Source of the DNA: MPNP01 sp963668325
GTDB taxonomy: Bacteria > Pseudomonadota > Alphaproteobacteria > Rhodobacterales > Rhodobacteraceae
Reading direction: 5' to 3'
Length of the DNA: 64,000 nt
NCBI GenBank assembly: GCA_963668325.1
Contig: OY764222.1
Location: 1,612,001-1,676,000 of the forward strand
The notes below the pieces were generated by a model, which made no database searches, had not been told where the DNA came from, and saw only the letters and a program-made list of their open reading frames with translations. Made by a program: the position numbers and the translations under genes. Positions 1-9,075 of this stretch are shown piece after piece (the first letter of the stretch is position 1; each line of letters starts with the position of its first letter).

Positions 1-1587
1 ATCGCCACTAGTTCCATAGGACCCGGGGCAACAAACATGGTGACCGCTGCCGCTGTTGCACATGCAAACAGATTGCCTGTACTAATTATGTCTGGAGATA
101 TTTTTGATAACCGAAGGCCTGATCCAGTATTGCAGCAAGTTGAAAATTTTAATTCACCAACCGTATCGGTCAATGATTCCTTCAAGCCTGTAACCAGGTA
201 TTGGGACAGAATAACACATCCCGAGCAAATTATTCCCACTTTTCCCCAGGCCATTGCCACCATGCTTGATCCAGCTGATTGTGGTCCGGCGTTTATCGGA
301 TTGTGTCAGGATACCCAGGAGATTGCATTTGACTATCCAGAGGAATTTTTCCGTGAGGTTATCCACAAAATACCTCGCCCGAGGCCTGACCAAAGAAGCA
401 TAAAGGATGCAGTGAAACTTATCCAGAGTTCAAAAAACCCCATTATCATTTCAGGTGGTGGCGTAAAATACTCTGGTGCAGAGGATGAGCTAGGAGCTTT
501 GGCAATTAATAGAGACATTCCAGTAACAGAAACTATAGCTGGCAAGGGAACCTTTACCCATGAACATCCAGCGCATATTGGACCTATCGGGGTAGTTGGC
601 TCGAGTTCAGCCAATAATATTGCTGCCAAAGCAGATCTTGTAATTGCGGTTGGTACTCGATTACAGGATTTCACCACTGGATCCTGGACAGTTTTTAGCA
701 AGGCCACCAAATTTCTTGCCATCAATACCGCGAGATGGGATGCCAACAAGCACCAGGCATTGCCTGTCATAGGGGATGCCAAGGAATCCATAAATGAGAT
801 TGATTCCTTGCTTGGTAATTGGAAGTCAACAGAGGGATGGTTATCCCAGGGGAAAGATGAGTTTGCCGAATGGAACCAGCTTTTGGATGATCTCCAGAAA
901 CCAACAAACGCACCTGTACCCACTTATGCCCAAGTAGTTGGTATGGTTAACAATTTTGCTGGTAAAAATGACCGGATGGTAACCGCAGCTGGTGGTTTGC
1001 CAGGAGAATTGTCAAAGGGTTGGCGAGTCAAGGCACCGAATACTTTTGACTGCGAGTTTGGTTTCTCCTGTATGGGGTATGAAGTTGCTGGTGGGTGGGG
1101 TACCGCCATGGCACTTGATGATTCCCTACCCATCGTCATGGTAGGAGATGGTTCGTACCTGATGATGAATTCAGATATATATTCTTCGGTTTTGACCGGC
1201 CATAAAATGATTGTTGTTGTCTGTGACAATGGGGGTTTTGCGGTCATTAACCGGCTTCAAAACTACAAAGGGGGAAAATCTTTCAATAATCAGATTGAAG
1301 ATTGCAAGGTCGTGGAACCCTTTTATGTTGATTTTGCCAAACACGCAGAATCCATGGGGGCTCTGGCTCGAACCGTCAATGGACTAGGCGATTTGCAATC
1401 TGCCCTTGAGTGGGCCAGAACAACTGACCGAACCACCGTAATTTCCATAAAAACAGATGCTTATCAGTGGACTCCTGGTGATGCTTTCTGGGATCTTGGC
1501 GTTCCCGAAGTTAGTGATCGCCCTGAAGTCCTAGAAGCAAGAAAGGAACAGGAAAACATAAGAAGTAAGCAAAGAATTGGGGTTTAA
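1..1587 (+). CDS. iolD: 3D-(3,5/4)-trihydroxycyclohexane-1,2-dione hydrolase, 5' end outside window
   Basis: Thiamine-diphosphate enzyme of myo-inositol breakdown that hydrolytically opens the cyclic trione to 5-deoxy-glucuronate. The frame is open from the first base (I-A-T-S-S-I-G-P-G-A-T-N), so the N-terminal part with the catalytic Glu is cut off by the window edge. The ATG at 37 is internal. Visible are the IolD-like stretch NRLPVLIMSGDIF, RRPDPVLQQVE, the central domain, and the ThDP/Mg motif VGDGSYLMMNSD near base 1140 (GDG with the downstream N). The close of the gene lies 2 bases before iolE, and pairing with iolE is the strongest support for IolD over acetolactate synthase. The identification is family-level recognition; the order iolD-iolE is what is known for inositol operons. 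Confidence 0.9.
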   Translation: MATSSIGPGATNMVTAAAVAHANRLPVLIMSGDIFDNRRPDPVLQQVENFNSPTVSVNDSFKPVTRYWDRITHPEQIIPTFPQAIATMLDPADCGPAFIGLCQDTQEIAFDYPEEFFREVIHKIPRPRPDQRSIKDAVKLIQSSKNPIIISGGGVKYSGAEDELGALAINRDIPVTETIAGKGTFTHEHPAHIGPIGVVGSSSANNIAAKADLVIAVGTRLQDFTTGSWTVFSKATKFLAINTARWDANKHQALPVIGDAKESINEIDSLLGNWKSTEGWLSQGKDEFAEWNQLLDDLQKPTNAPVPTYAQVVGMVNNFAGKNDRMVTAAGGLPGELSKGWRVKAPNTFDCEFGFSCMGYEVAGGWGTAMALDDSLPIVMVGDGSYLMMNSDIYSSVLTGHKMIVVVCDNGGFAVINRLQNYKGGKSFNNQIEDCKVVEPFYVDFAKHAESMGALARTVNGLGDLQSALEWARTTDRTTVISIKTDAYQWTPGDAFWDLGVPEVSDRPEVLEARKEQENIRSKQRIGV

Positions 1588-1589
1588 TC

Positions 1590-2507
1590 GTGGATGCTAG
1601 ATTAGGAATTGCCCCCATTGCCTGGTCCAATGATGACCTACCTGAATTGGGGGGTGATACACCCTTGGAAACCTGTTTGGATGATGCCTCAAAAGCAGGT
1701 TTTACAGGTGTTGAGACTGGTGGCAAATTTCCATCAACCAGTAAGGAATTAGGCCCAATTCTGGATCATTTTAACCTTGACCTCTGTGGAGGTTGGTATT
1801 CCGGCACACTCCTGGTTACTGATTTGGAAAAAGAAAAAGACAAGGTCATCTCACAACTTGAATTGTTCAGGGACCTCAAAGCACCATGCTTGGTATATGG
1901 TGAAACTGCTCATACGATCCAAAACATCCAATCTGTTCCCTTAGATCGAAAAATCAGGCTTGATGAGGATCAAATACGGGATTATGGCAAAAAAATGACT
2001 GCCTTTTGTGAATGGTGTAAGGGTGAGGGTATGATCATTGCCTTCCATCATCATATGGGTACGGCAATTGAAACCCTATCAGAGTTAAACTTGTTGATGA
2101 ACTACACCGGGGAAGTAGTAGAATTACTTTTTGACCCCGGGCATATGGCTTTTTCCGGGGGTGACATTTATGCGGTTATTGACAATCATGCTGCCAGGAT
2201 CCGTCATGTTCATACCAAGGATGTCAGACAAAACGTACTTGATACACTTGACTGGACGAAGGACAGTTTTCTTGACGCGGTATTAAAAGGGGTCTTTACT
2301 GTTCCAGGGGACGGGGCACTTGATTTCGGTAAAATCATTCACCGGCTTGCTGATGCTGGATATGAGGGGTGGTTTGTGGTTGAAGCAGAACAGGACCCAG
2401 CCCAAGCACCGCCATATGAATATGCCCAAATAGGTTACGGAACTCTTGAACCCATTATTAGAAATGAAGGGTATAACTTGATCGGGAGGAATAATGAACA
2501 GACTTGA
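1590..2507 (+). CDS. iolE: Inosose (2-keto-myo-inositol) dehydratase
   Basis: Dehydrates 2-keto-myo-inositol to the trione used by IolD. The 305-residue TIM barrel has the family opening LGIAPIAWSNDD and candidate metal or active-site residues in FDPGH (D182), RHVHTKD (H206/H208) and VVEAEQD (E265). It starts with GTG only two bases after the iolD stop, so the two are translationally coupled. Its 3' end overlaps the next gene by 14 bases. Cytoplasmic. Length matches the family (about 300). Confidence is high because both the sequence and the iolD neighbour agree. Confidence 0.9.
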   Translation: MDARLGIAPIAWSNDDLPELGGDTPLETCLDDASKAGFTGVETGGKFPSTSKELGPILDHFNLDLCGGWYSGTLLVTDLEKEKDKVISQLELFRDLKAPCLVYGETAHTIQNIQSVPLDRKIRLDEDQIRDYGKKMTAFCEWCKGEGMIIAFHHHMGTAIETLSELNLLMNYTGEVVELLFDPGHMAFSGGDIYAVIDNHAARIRHVHTKDVRQNVLDTLDWTKDSFLDAVLKGVFTVPGDGALDFGKIIHRLADAGYEGWFVVEAEQDPAQAPPYEYAQIGYGTLEPIIRNEGYNLIGRNNEQT

Positions 2508-3306
2508 TGGGAAAATAGCCATTGTTACTGGCAGTACCCAAGGTCTTGGAAAGGCTATTGCTGGACAATTTGCTGAAAGTGGCGTAGCCGGTTTGATTAC
2601 TTGTGGACGGCGTGAGAATCAAGGCTTGGAAGTGGCTCAGGAGATTTCAGAATTTTCGGGAGTTCCAGTTAAGTTTATCAAGGGTGACTTGGGGTGTGTT
2701 GAAGACTGTCGTCACATTGTCAAATCTGCTGATAGTGAATATGGTCGCATTGATATTCTGGTTAATGCAGCAGCCATCACCGATAGGGGTAATTTACTGG
2801 ATACATCACCAGAATTTTTTGACAAGATGTTTGCTGTAAATGTCCGTGGACCCTTTTTTCTGATGCAGGAAACTGTCAAAATTATGATCCGTGAGGAAAT
2901 AAAAGGTTCAATCGTCAACATCGGGTCCATGTCAGCCCAGGCGGGTCAGCCATTTATTATTGCCTATTGCTCTTCTAAAGGAGCTCTTGCTACATTAACC
3001 AGAAATGCAGCATATTCATTGCTACACAATCAAATCAGGGTCAATCAACTGAATATCGGATGGATGGCCTCAGATGGCGAGGATGCCATCCAAAGAAAAT
3101 ATCATGGTGCTGATGATGGCTGGTTGGAAGAAGCCTCGCAAAAACTACCAGTGGGACGATTGATTGATCCCAAGGAGGTTGCTCGGGCAGTTACATTTCT
3201 GGCATCAGGAGACTCAGGGTTAATGACTGGATCAGTGGTTAATTTTGATCAATCCATATGGGGGGCTTACGATTCACCTCCCAGTTCAGGAAAACCTCTA
3301 GGGTAA
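2494..3306 (+). CDS. SDR-family NAD(P)-dependent oxidoreductase
   Basis: Classical short-chain dehydrogenase of 270 residues. The cofactor motif TGSTQGLG lies at residues 12-19, NAAA at 91-94, the catalytic serine region GSMSA near 145, and the YxxxK pair is Y158/K162 (YCSSK). It starts at an ATG with GGGAGG just upstream inside the iolE tail and overlaps iolE by 14 bases, so it belongs to the inositol operon. It probably oxidises a polyol or inositol stereoisomer or reduces a keto-inositol. The substrate cannot be read from sequence. It is not IolG, which is a Gfo/Idh/MocA protein. Confidence 0.85.
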   Translation: MNRLDGKIAIVTGSTQGLGKAIAGQFAESGVAGLITCGRRENQGLEVAQEISEFSGVPVKFIKGDLGCVEDCRHIVKSADSEYGRIDILVNAAAITDRGNLLDTSPEFFDKMFAVNVRGPFFLMQETVKIMIREEIKGSIVNIGSMSAQAGQPFIIAYCSSKGALATLTRNAAYSLLHNQIRVNQLNIGWMASDGEDAIQRKYHGADDGWLEEASQKLPVGRLIDPKEVARAVTFLASGDSGLMTGSVVNFDQSIWGAYDSPPSSGKPLG

Positions 3307-3611
3307 TTATGCTCTGATTCAGAAATCATTGTTTGTGCTGGTTGAATTTGTGAGTATGTCAAGGGCAAACCAGAGGCTAGGGTATCCTTCGCTACATATG
3401 TCACAGACATGTTGGTAGATTTGAAGAGATGTCAGTATTATTGATGCTTAATTCGTTCACCAATACCGATCCAACCCGAAACCAACAAAATTATTGAATT
3501 AAAACTTTGACATAAATAAAATTTGAAAAAAAAATCTAAATATTATAAATAACCCTGCCTATTATTTGATAGTTGGATCATAAGATCCGATTAATGTTTA
3601 TTGGAGGAACA
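3307..3611. other. Intergenic stretch before the sugar ABC operon
   Basis: About 300 bases without a believable gene. The 3' half is very AT-rich (3480-3560) and contains -35-like words (TTGACA at 3507, TTGAAA at 3523) and TATAAA at 3544. The TTGAAA/TATAAA pair has a 15-base spacer, shorter than ideal. It is the natural place for the promoter of the following ABC transporter, but I cannot assign one firmly. The last bases hold the ribosome binding site TTGGAGGAAC of the next gene. Confidence 0.4.
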
Positions 3612-4523
3612 ATGAAAAAATTAATTCTATCTTTCACTGCGTTTCTGCTTGTTGCAGGTTCTGCAATGGCAGAGAGGTATATTATGGTAACCCACACCCA
3701 AGGAACTGATCCCTTTTGGCCAGTTGTTGAAAAAGGTGGTAGGGACGCTGCCGAAGCACTCGGCGTCGAATTTGAATATCGGTTTGCACCTAGCGGTGAT
3801 ATGGCGGATATGGCCAGATTGATTGAGGCTGGTGTAGCAACAAATCCCGACGGGTTGGTTGTTTCCCTGCCAGACCCAGATGCTTTGGGTAATGCAATCA
3901 GAGCTGCAGCTGACGCTGGTATTCCAGTTGTAACAATTAACTCCGGCTTGGAATCATCCAAGGATGTCGGTGCAATTATGCATGTTGGACAACCGGAAAG
4001 ACTCGCAGGTGAGAAAGCTGGTGAACGTGCCATGGCCGAAGGTGTAACAAATGGTCTTTGCCTTAATCAGGAAGCATTTAACACCGCCTTGGTAGATCGT
4101 TGTACCGGATATTTTGATGCAATGGGTAAGGATCTCAATATGATTGATGTTTCCAATGACGTGGCCCAAATAAAAACAAGAACAGCTGCTGCATTGCAAG
4201 CTGATGCATCAATTGATGGTCTTCTGGCAATCGGACCACATGTGTGCGAAGCTGCTGCTGAAGCCGTGGCCGATATAGGTGCTGAAATTCATCTTGCTTG
4301 TTTTGATATGACACCTGGTGTTATCAATCTAATCAAAGATGGAAAAGCATCATTCACCATAGACCAGCAACAAAGGCTGCAAGGTTATATGCCGATTGTT
4401 GTTCTTCACCTCTACAACGCAAACGCCGGTATGTTACCTGGTAGTGATATCCCATCTGGTCCTGGCTTTGTCGATGCTTCCAACGCATCAGCAGTAGAAG
4501 CTCAGGCTGGGGTAAACAGATAA
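3612..4523 (+). CDS. Periplasmic sugar-binding protein of ABC importer
   Basis: Substrate-binding component of a ribose/fructose-type (CUT2) ABC importer, acting in the periplasm. I chose ATG 3612 because GGAGG sits 5 bases upstream and the protein then opens with a textbook signal peptide: MKK, a hydrophobic stretch, cleavage after AMA. Mature sequence begins with the beta strand YIMVTHTQGTDPFWPVVEKG, typical of the periplasmic-binding-protein 1/LacI-like fold (Peripla_BP_4). Mature length about 283, normal. A perfect stem-loop follows the stop, then permease and ATPase genes. The neighbouring iol genes suggest an inositol or related polyol substrate; this is inference. Confidence 0.88.
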   Translation: MKKLILSFTAFLLVAGSAMAERYIMVTHTQGTDPFWPVVEKGGRDAAEALGVEFEYRFAPSGDMADMARLIEAGVATNPDGLVVSLPDPDALGNAIRAAADAGIPVVTINSGLESSKDVGAIMHVGQPERLAGEKAGERAMAEGVTNGLCLNQEAFNTALVDRCTGYFDAMGKDLNMIDVSNDVAQIKTRTAAALQADASIDGLLAIGPHVCEAAAEAVADIGAEIHLACFDMTPGVINLIKDGKASFTIDQQQRLQGYMPIVVLHLYNANAGMLPGSDIPSGPGFVDASNASAVEAQAGVNR

Positions 4524-4553
4524 CAACGTACTTCACTTAAGTAGATAAATAAA

Positions 4554-4580
4554 GAGGAAAGGGAGTACATCCCTTTCCTC
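4554..4580 (+). promoter_or_regulatory. Intercistronic stem-loop after binding-protein gene
   Basis: Perfect 11-bp stem (GAGGAAAGGGA / TCCCTTTCCTC) with a 5-base loop, 31 bases after the binding-protein stop and 49 before the permease start. No run of T follows, so it is not a standard terminator. In other binding-protein operons such hairpins protect the upstream mRNA and lower expression of the membrane genes; that role here is inference. Confidence 0.6.
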
Positions 4581-4628
4581 GTTAAAGGTAAAAAGTCTTA
4601 GGTTTTCAGGAATTTTAAGAGAATATAA

Positions 4629-5747
4629 ATGCAGGCAGATAGAAAAGAATCCGATAGACAGGTAAGTCAGGGCACATTAAGAAGGTTTATTAGAAGACCT
4701 GAAATAGGTGCCTTCTCTGGCATGGTGGTTATTCTGCTTTTTCTGGCATTTGTTGCTGGAGATGTAGTTTATAACCCCTTGGGAATAAAAAACAACCTCG
4801 CGATTATTGCCCAGCTTGGAATTATTGCAATTGGTGCTTGTTTGCTTATGATTGCCGGTGAATTCGACCTTTCCATTGGTTCAATGATTGGCTTTGCAGG
4901 CATGTCAATGGCCATGATGTTGAAATGGGGATTACCCTTTGGACTAGGTGAAGCAACGCCATTGATGGCGTTTATTCTAACTTTGTGTATGACCCTGTTT
5001 ATTGGATGGTTAATTGGCAATATTGTTGTCCGGTCAGGATTATCATCATTTATTGTAACGCTCGCGTTCCTATTTATCCTCAGAGGTCTAACGGAGGTTA
5101 GCTTCCGGGAATTCAATGAGGGATCAACTCAGATATCAGGCTTGCCGGATTTCAAGGAGACTGACTTCTTTGCCTATCTCTTCGGTGGTGAAACATTCAA
5201 ATGGTTTTTCACACTGCTTTACGAAATGGGCTTGAACCTGAACCGCTTGGGCAACCAGTGGGTAACAGGTCTTGATGCCAAGGTAGCATGGTGGATATGC
5301 ATAGCCATTATTACTTACATTGTCTTATCAAGAACCCAGCTTGGTAACTGGATTTATGCTACGGGTGACAATAAGGAAAGTGCCAGAGCCAACGGTGTTC
5401 CAGTTAATCAGGTAAAAATAGGCCTGTTTATGTTTACAGCCTTTTGTGCAACTGTATTTGCTGCCTGTCAGGTTTTTGATACAAATACGGCCGATGCCGC
5501 CAAGGGTAACCTAAAGGAACTGGAAGCCATTGCCGCCGCTGTTGTTGGTGGAACTGTAATGACAGGAGGTTTTGGCTCTATTGTCGGGGTTATATTTGGA
5601 GCAGTTATATTTGGTTTGGTACAAAACTCTGTATTCTACATATCTTGGATTGATGGATCTTATTACCGGGTTTTCCTGGGGACAGTGCTATTGATAGCTG
5701 CCTTTGCCAACGAAAATATACGAAAACGAATAACTGGAGGCATTTGA
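4629..5747 (+). CDS. Sugar ABC transporter permease (RbsC/FrcC type)
   Basis: Inner-membrane permease of 372 residues in the branched-chain/ribose permease family (BPD_transp_2). It has many hydrophobic helices and the family-typical stretches LAIIAQLGIIAIGACLLMIA, GEFDLSIGSMIGFAG and, near the C-terminus, the glycine-rich VVGGTVMTGGFGSIVGVIFGA. The long loop around residues 155-215 is characteristic of the FrcC-like subgroup. Only one base separates its stop from the ATPase start, so the two are coupled. It forms the transporter with the upstream binding protein and downstream ATPase. Confidence 0.88.
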   Translation: MQADRKESDRQVSQGTLRRFIRRPEIGAFSGMVVILLFLAFVAGDVVYNPLGIKNNLAIIAQLGIIAIGACLLMIAGEFDLSIGSMIGFAGMSMAMMLKWGLPFGLGEATPLMAFILTLCMTLFIGWLIGNIVVRSGLSSFIVTLAFLFILRGLTEVSFREFNEGSTQISGLPDFKETDFFAYLFGGETFKWFFTLLYEMGLNLNRLGNQWVTGLDAKVAWWICIAIITYIVLSRTQLGNWIYATGDNKESARANGVPVNQVKIGLFMFTAFCATVFAACQVFDTNTADAAKGNLKELEAIAAAVVGGTVMTGGFGSIVGVIFGAVIFGLVQNSVFYISWIDGSYYRVFLGTVLLIAAFANENIRKRITGGI

Positions 5748-5748
5748 T

Positions 5749-6537
5749 ATGGTAGATTCTACTACACCTTTGGTTAAACTGAGGGGTATCGTCAAGAAAT
5801 TCGGACCCTTTGTAGCCCTCAACGGGGTTGATATGGATATCTATCCCGGTGAAGTACACGCACTACTTGGGGATAATGGTGCTGGTAAATCAACCCTCAT
5901 CAAAGTTTTATCTGGTGTTCACCAACCAAGTGAGGGTGAAATTATTGTAGAGGGGAAACCAGTTGAATTCCGCTCACCAAGGGATTCATCAGCTGCCGGA
6001 ATTGGTACGGTATATCAGGACTTGGCCCTGAACCAACTGATGTCTGTTTCCCGTAACTTTTTTATGGGACGAGAGATATATAAGGGTCCAGCACCCTTTG
6101 GCATGATGCGATTGCAGGAAATGGATGTTATTACTCATGATGAGATGATCAAGATTGGGATAGATATTTCCGATCCCCACCAAGCTGTGGGTACAATGTC
6201 AGGTGGTCAAAAACAAACCTTGGCCATTGCACGGGCTATATATTTTGGGGCCAAAGTACTTATACTTGATGAACCTACGTCTGCCCTAGGGCAAAGACAG
6301 CAAATGGAAGTGCTGAAAACAATCAAAAGAGTCAGGGCTTTGGGTGATATTGCCATTATATTTATTACCCATAATGAAATTCATTCCAAACTCATTGCCG
6401 ACCGCTATACGTTCCTTTCACTCGGTGAGGTTATTGGTTCTGGTACCAGGGAGAGTTTAGCCGGGGACGACATCCGCAGATTGATGGCTGGTGGAGCTGA
6501 AATGGCTGATCTGGAGCAGGAATTAGGCAAAATCTAA
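5749..6537 (+). CDS. Sugar ABC transporter ATP-binding protein (single domain, FrcA-like)
   Basis: Cytoplasmic ATPase of 262 residues. Walker A is GDNGAGKST (41-49), Q-loop Q90, signature MSGGQKQ around 150-156, Walker B VLILDE (170-175) and H-loop H208. Most ribose-type importers carry a double-length ATPase of about 500 residues; this one has a single nucleotide-binding domain, as in the FrcBCA fructose/mannose system, so two copies should assemble. It is the third gene of the binding-protein/permease/ATPase operon. All catalytic motifs are present. Confidence 0.88.
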   Translation: MVDSTTPLVKLRGIVKKFGPFVALNGVDMDIYPGEVHALLGDNGAGKSTLIKVLSGVHQPSEGEIIVEGKPVEFRSPRDSSAAGIGTVYQDLALNQLMSVSRNFFMGREIYKGPAPFGMMRLQEMDVITHDEMIKIGIDISDPHQAVGTMSGGQKQTLAIARAIYFGAKVLILDEPTSALGQRQQMEVLKTIKRVRALGDIAIIFITHNEIHSKLIADRYTFLSLGEVIGSGTRESLAGDDIRRLMAGGAEMADLEQELGKI

Positions 6538-6665
6538 ACTTCCGTATTTTTTCGTAATGTTCATCTTGTTGGCTTAAGCCAACTTACCGGTCGGTCCAAA
6601 TTAAATGGTAAATAATTGCCATAATTGAGTAATTGACCGTCTAGTAGAGTTATTTGAAGGTTAAA

Positions 6666-7487
6666 TTGAGACGAGTTTATACTTGGGCCGCCAAACCAGC
6701 TACCAGAACACTGACCGTTGCCGACCTACAGGCAAACAAGGGTAAGGTAAAGTGGACTCAAATCACGGCTAACACTCCAGAGGAGGCAATAGCTGCTGAC
6801 CAGGCAGGGTTAGACATGATAATCTGTAATTCTGTTAATACGGGTTCGGTGCGTTCAGCCAATACACCACAGTTTCTCACAGCATCAATTGGACTCCCGG
6901 ATTTTGCAACAGAAAATGATATTCTCGGTGAAGCATTCAGGTGCCTTGCACTTGGTGCAGATGCGATTATGACAGCCCGGGGTATGCACATTGTTTCAAT
7001 TCTTGCCAAAGAAGATATACCAGTCATGGGTCATCTGGGACTGGTTCCGCGTAAATCCACCTGGAAGGGAGGTTTGAGGGCAGTTGGAAAAACTGGTGAA
7101 GAGGCATTTGAACTTCTACAGGCATTCAAAAGACTTGAAGAAGCTGGCGGGATACTAGTGGAGGCTGAGGTTATTCCTGGCCGAATCATGAAGGAAATTT
7201 CACAGCGAACTGATCTGATCACGGTATCCTTGGGTTCTGGAAACGGGGGAGATGTCGATTACCTGTTTATGGAGGATGTCTGTGGTGACTCCGAAAATCC
7301 TCCCAATCATGCCAGAGCCTTTGGTGATTTAAAGGCAATACGGAATCAACTTGCCGAAGAAAGGGTTAATTCCCTTATTGCTTTCCGCAAAGCAATAGAG
7401 AATGGAACTTTTCCAGGAGCTGAAGAGACAGCAGTAATTTCAGATGATGAATTTTACGACTTTCTCAACCGCGTAAATAAAGGTTGA
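6666..7487 (+). CDS. Divergent ketopantoate hydroxymethyltransferase (PanB)-like enzyme
   Basis: PanB/PEP-mutase-superfamily barrel of about 273 residues. The best PanB match is DIPVMGHLGLVPR and the later AEVIP, equivalent to the LECVP stretch with the catalytic Glu. However the PanB metal site looks altered: the position of GDS (metal Asp) reads CNS, and the KIEGG segment reads TARGM. It may therefore not make ketopantoate. Start: TTG at 6666 is preferred over TTG 6654 because GAAGG lies 5 bases before it and 6654 has no such site. It sits 128 bases after the ABC ATPase and may belong to the same catabolic unit. True activity unknown. Confidence 0.65.
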   Translation: MRRVYTWAAKPATRTLTVADLQANKGKVKWTQITANTPEEAIAADQAGLDMIICNSVNTGSVRSANTPQFLTASIGLPDFATENDILGEAFRCLALGADAIMTARGMHIVSILAKEDIPVMGHLGLVPRKSTWKGGLRAVGKTGEEAFELLQAFKRLEEAGGILVEAEVIPGRIMKEISQRTDLITVSLGSGNGGDVDYLFMEDVCGDSENPPNHARAFGDLKAIRNQLAEERVNSLIAFRKAIENGTFPGAEETAVISDDEFYDFLNRVNKG

Positions 7488-7641
7488 TTTGAAAATTCCT
7501 TTATTTATGCTGTCCATGAATCCCTTGGGTTATTGATAATCCCAAAAATTGGTGATTCATTGAAGGAAGTTATAGTTGCGGGATTATTGATCTCAGAGAA
7601 ATATATCATCTGTGGTGTAAACTTATTGAAGGGAGACGAAT

Positions 7642-9075
7642 ATGGAAATGCCCTCTTCCAATGTTTCAATAATCAATGATAAAGACAGATTGATAGGTTT
7701 GTTTAATCTGATTTTGTCGCCAGATTCAATAATATCTGATCCATTTGAGACCAAAGCTTATGAATGTGATGGTTTAACCGCGTATAAGTGTCCGCCATTA
7801 GCTGTTTTACTACCCAAAACAACCGAGGAAGTTTCCGCAATCCTTGCGTTATGTCATAAAGAAAAAATCCCTGTGATTCCAAGGGGAGCAGGGACTTCCC
7901 TATCAGGTGGTGCTCTTCCCACAAGCGACAGTGTAATTTTGGGGACCTCCAGATTAACCAGAATTTTAGATCTGGATATTGAGAATAGAATGGTTAGGGT
8001 TCAATCCGGAATAACCAATCTTGCAGTTACTGCTGCTGTTGAAGAAGAGGGATTCTTTTATGCACCTGATCCCTCAAGCCAGTTGGTTTGTACCATCGCA
8101 GGAAATATTGCCATGAATTCTGGTGGGGCTCATTGCCTGAAATATGGGGTAACCACGAATAACCTTCTGGGTTTGAAGGTTGTCCTGATGGATGGAACGG
8201 TTTTAGAATTGGGGGGTGAGTACCTTGATTCAGGGGGACTGGATTTGGTTGGGGTGGTGTGTGGCTCAGAGGGTCAGCTTGGGATAGTAACCGAAGCCGT
8301 TCTGAAGATTATACCGAAACCGGAAGGGGCCCGACCAATATTGTTGGGTTTCGATTCAAATGTCATAGCTGGCAATTGTGTTTCGGACATTATAGGGGCC
8401 GGTATACTACCCGTTGCAATTGAGTTTATGGATCGTTTGTGCATTCAGGCTTGCGAAGATTTTGTGGGTGCAGGGTACCCGGACGTTGAAGCTCTGCTCA
8501 TAGTGGAAGTAGAAGGTTCCGAACAGGAGATAGATGAACAACTTGCCAATATTAAGGAGATAGCTTCTCGTCACAATCCAGTCGCTATGAGGGAAAGTAA
8601 ATCGGAAGATGAGTCACAATTGATCTGGTTAGGTAGAAAATCGGCATTCGGTGCAATGGGCAGAATCAACGATTACATATGTCTTGATGGAACAATCCCC
8701 GTATCCCGATTACCGGACATGTTGGCAGGTATTACTTCCCTGTCAGAAAAGTACGGGTTACCTGTCGCCAATGTTTTTCATGCCGGTGATGGTAATCTTC
8801 ATCCATTGATCCTCTTCAATGCGAATCAAAAGGGCGAGTTGCAAAAGTGCGAAAGTCTAGGTGCGGATATATTGAACTTATGTGTTGAATTAGGGGGTTG
8901 TCTAAGTGGAGAGCATGGAGTTGGTGTAGAAAAAAGAGACCTGATGTTGAACCAATTCACCAAAGATGATCTCGAAATTCAAATGAAAATCAAAGATGTG
9001 TTCGATCCCAACTGGTTGCTTAACCCTGCAAAAGTATTTCCATTGGATCTTTCGATGGAGCGAAGGCTAAGTTGA
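7642..9075 (+). CDS. glcD: Glycolate oxidase FAD subunit GlcD
   Basis: FAD-linked 2-hydroxyacid oxidase subunit of 477 residues. The PCMH-type FAD domain shows PRGAGTSLSGG (80-90) and the phosphate-binding IAGNIAMNSGGAHC; the C-terminal domain has the family motifs FHAGDGNLHPL and CLSGEHGVGVEKRD. It starts at ATG 7642 with GAAGGGAG upstream. The last four bases overlap the start of the next gene (GlcE), and GlcF follows, so the three form the glycolate oxidase complex that oxidises glycolate or D-lactate to the ketoacid at the inner membrane. Confidence 0.9.
   Translation: MEMPSSNVSIINDKDRLIGLFNLILSPDSIISDPFETKAYECDGLTAYKCPPLAVLLPKTTEEVSAILALCHKEKIPVIPRGAGTSLSGGALPTSDSVILGTSRLTRILDLDIENRMVRVQSGITNLAVTAAVEEEGFFYAPDPSSQLVCTIAGNIAMNSGGAHCLKYGVTTNNLLGLKVVLMDGTVLELGGEYLDSGGLDLVGVVCGSEGQLGIVTEAVLKIIPKPEGARPILLGFDSNVIAGNCVSDIIGAGILPVAIEFMDRLCIQACEDFVGAGYPDVEALLIVEVEGSEQEIDEQLANIKEIASRHNPVAMRESKSEDESQLIWLGRKSAFGAMGRINDYICLDGTIPVSRLPDMLAGITSLSEKYGLPVANVFHAGDGNLHPLILFNANQKGELQKCESLGADILNLCVELGGCLSGEHGVGVEKRDLMLNQFTKDDLEIQMKIKDVFDPNWLLNPAKVFPLDLSMERRLS

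Noticed and set aside
333..923. 196-codon minus-strand ORF opposite iolD
   Set aside because: Shadow of the iolD coding frame; no ribosome binding site or family resemblance.
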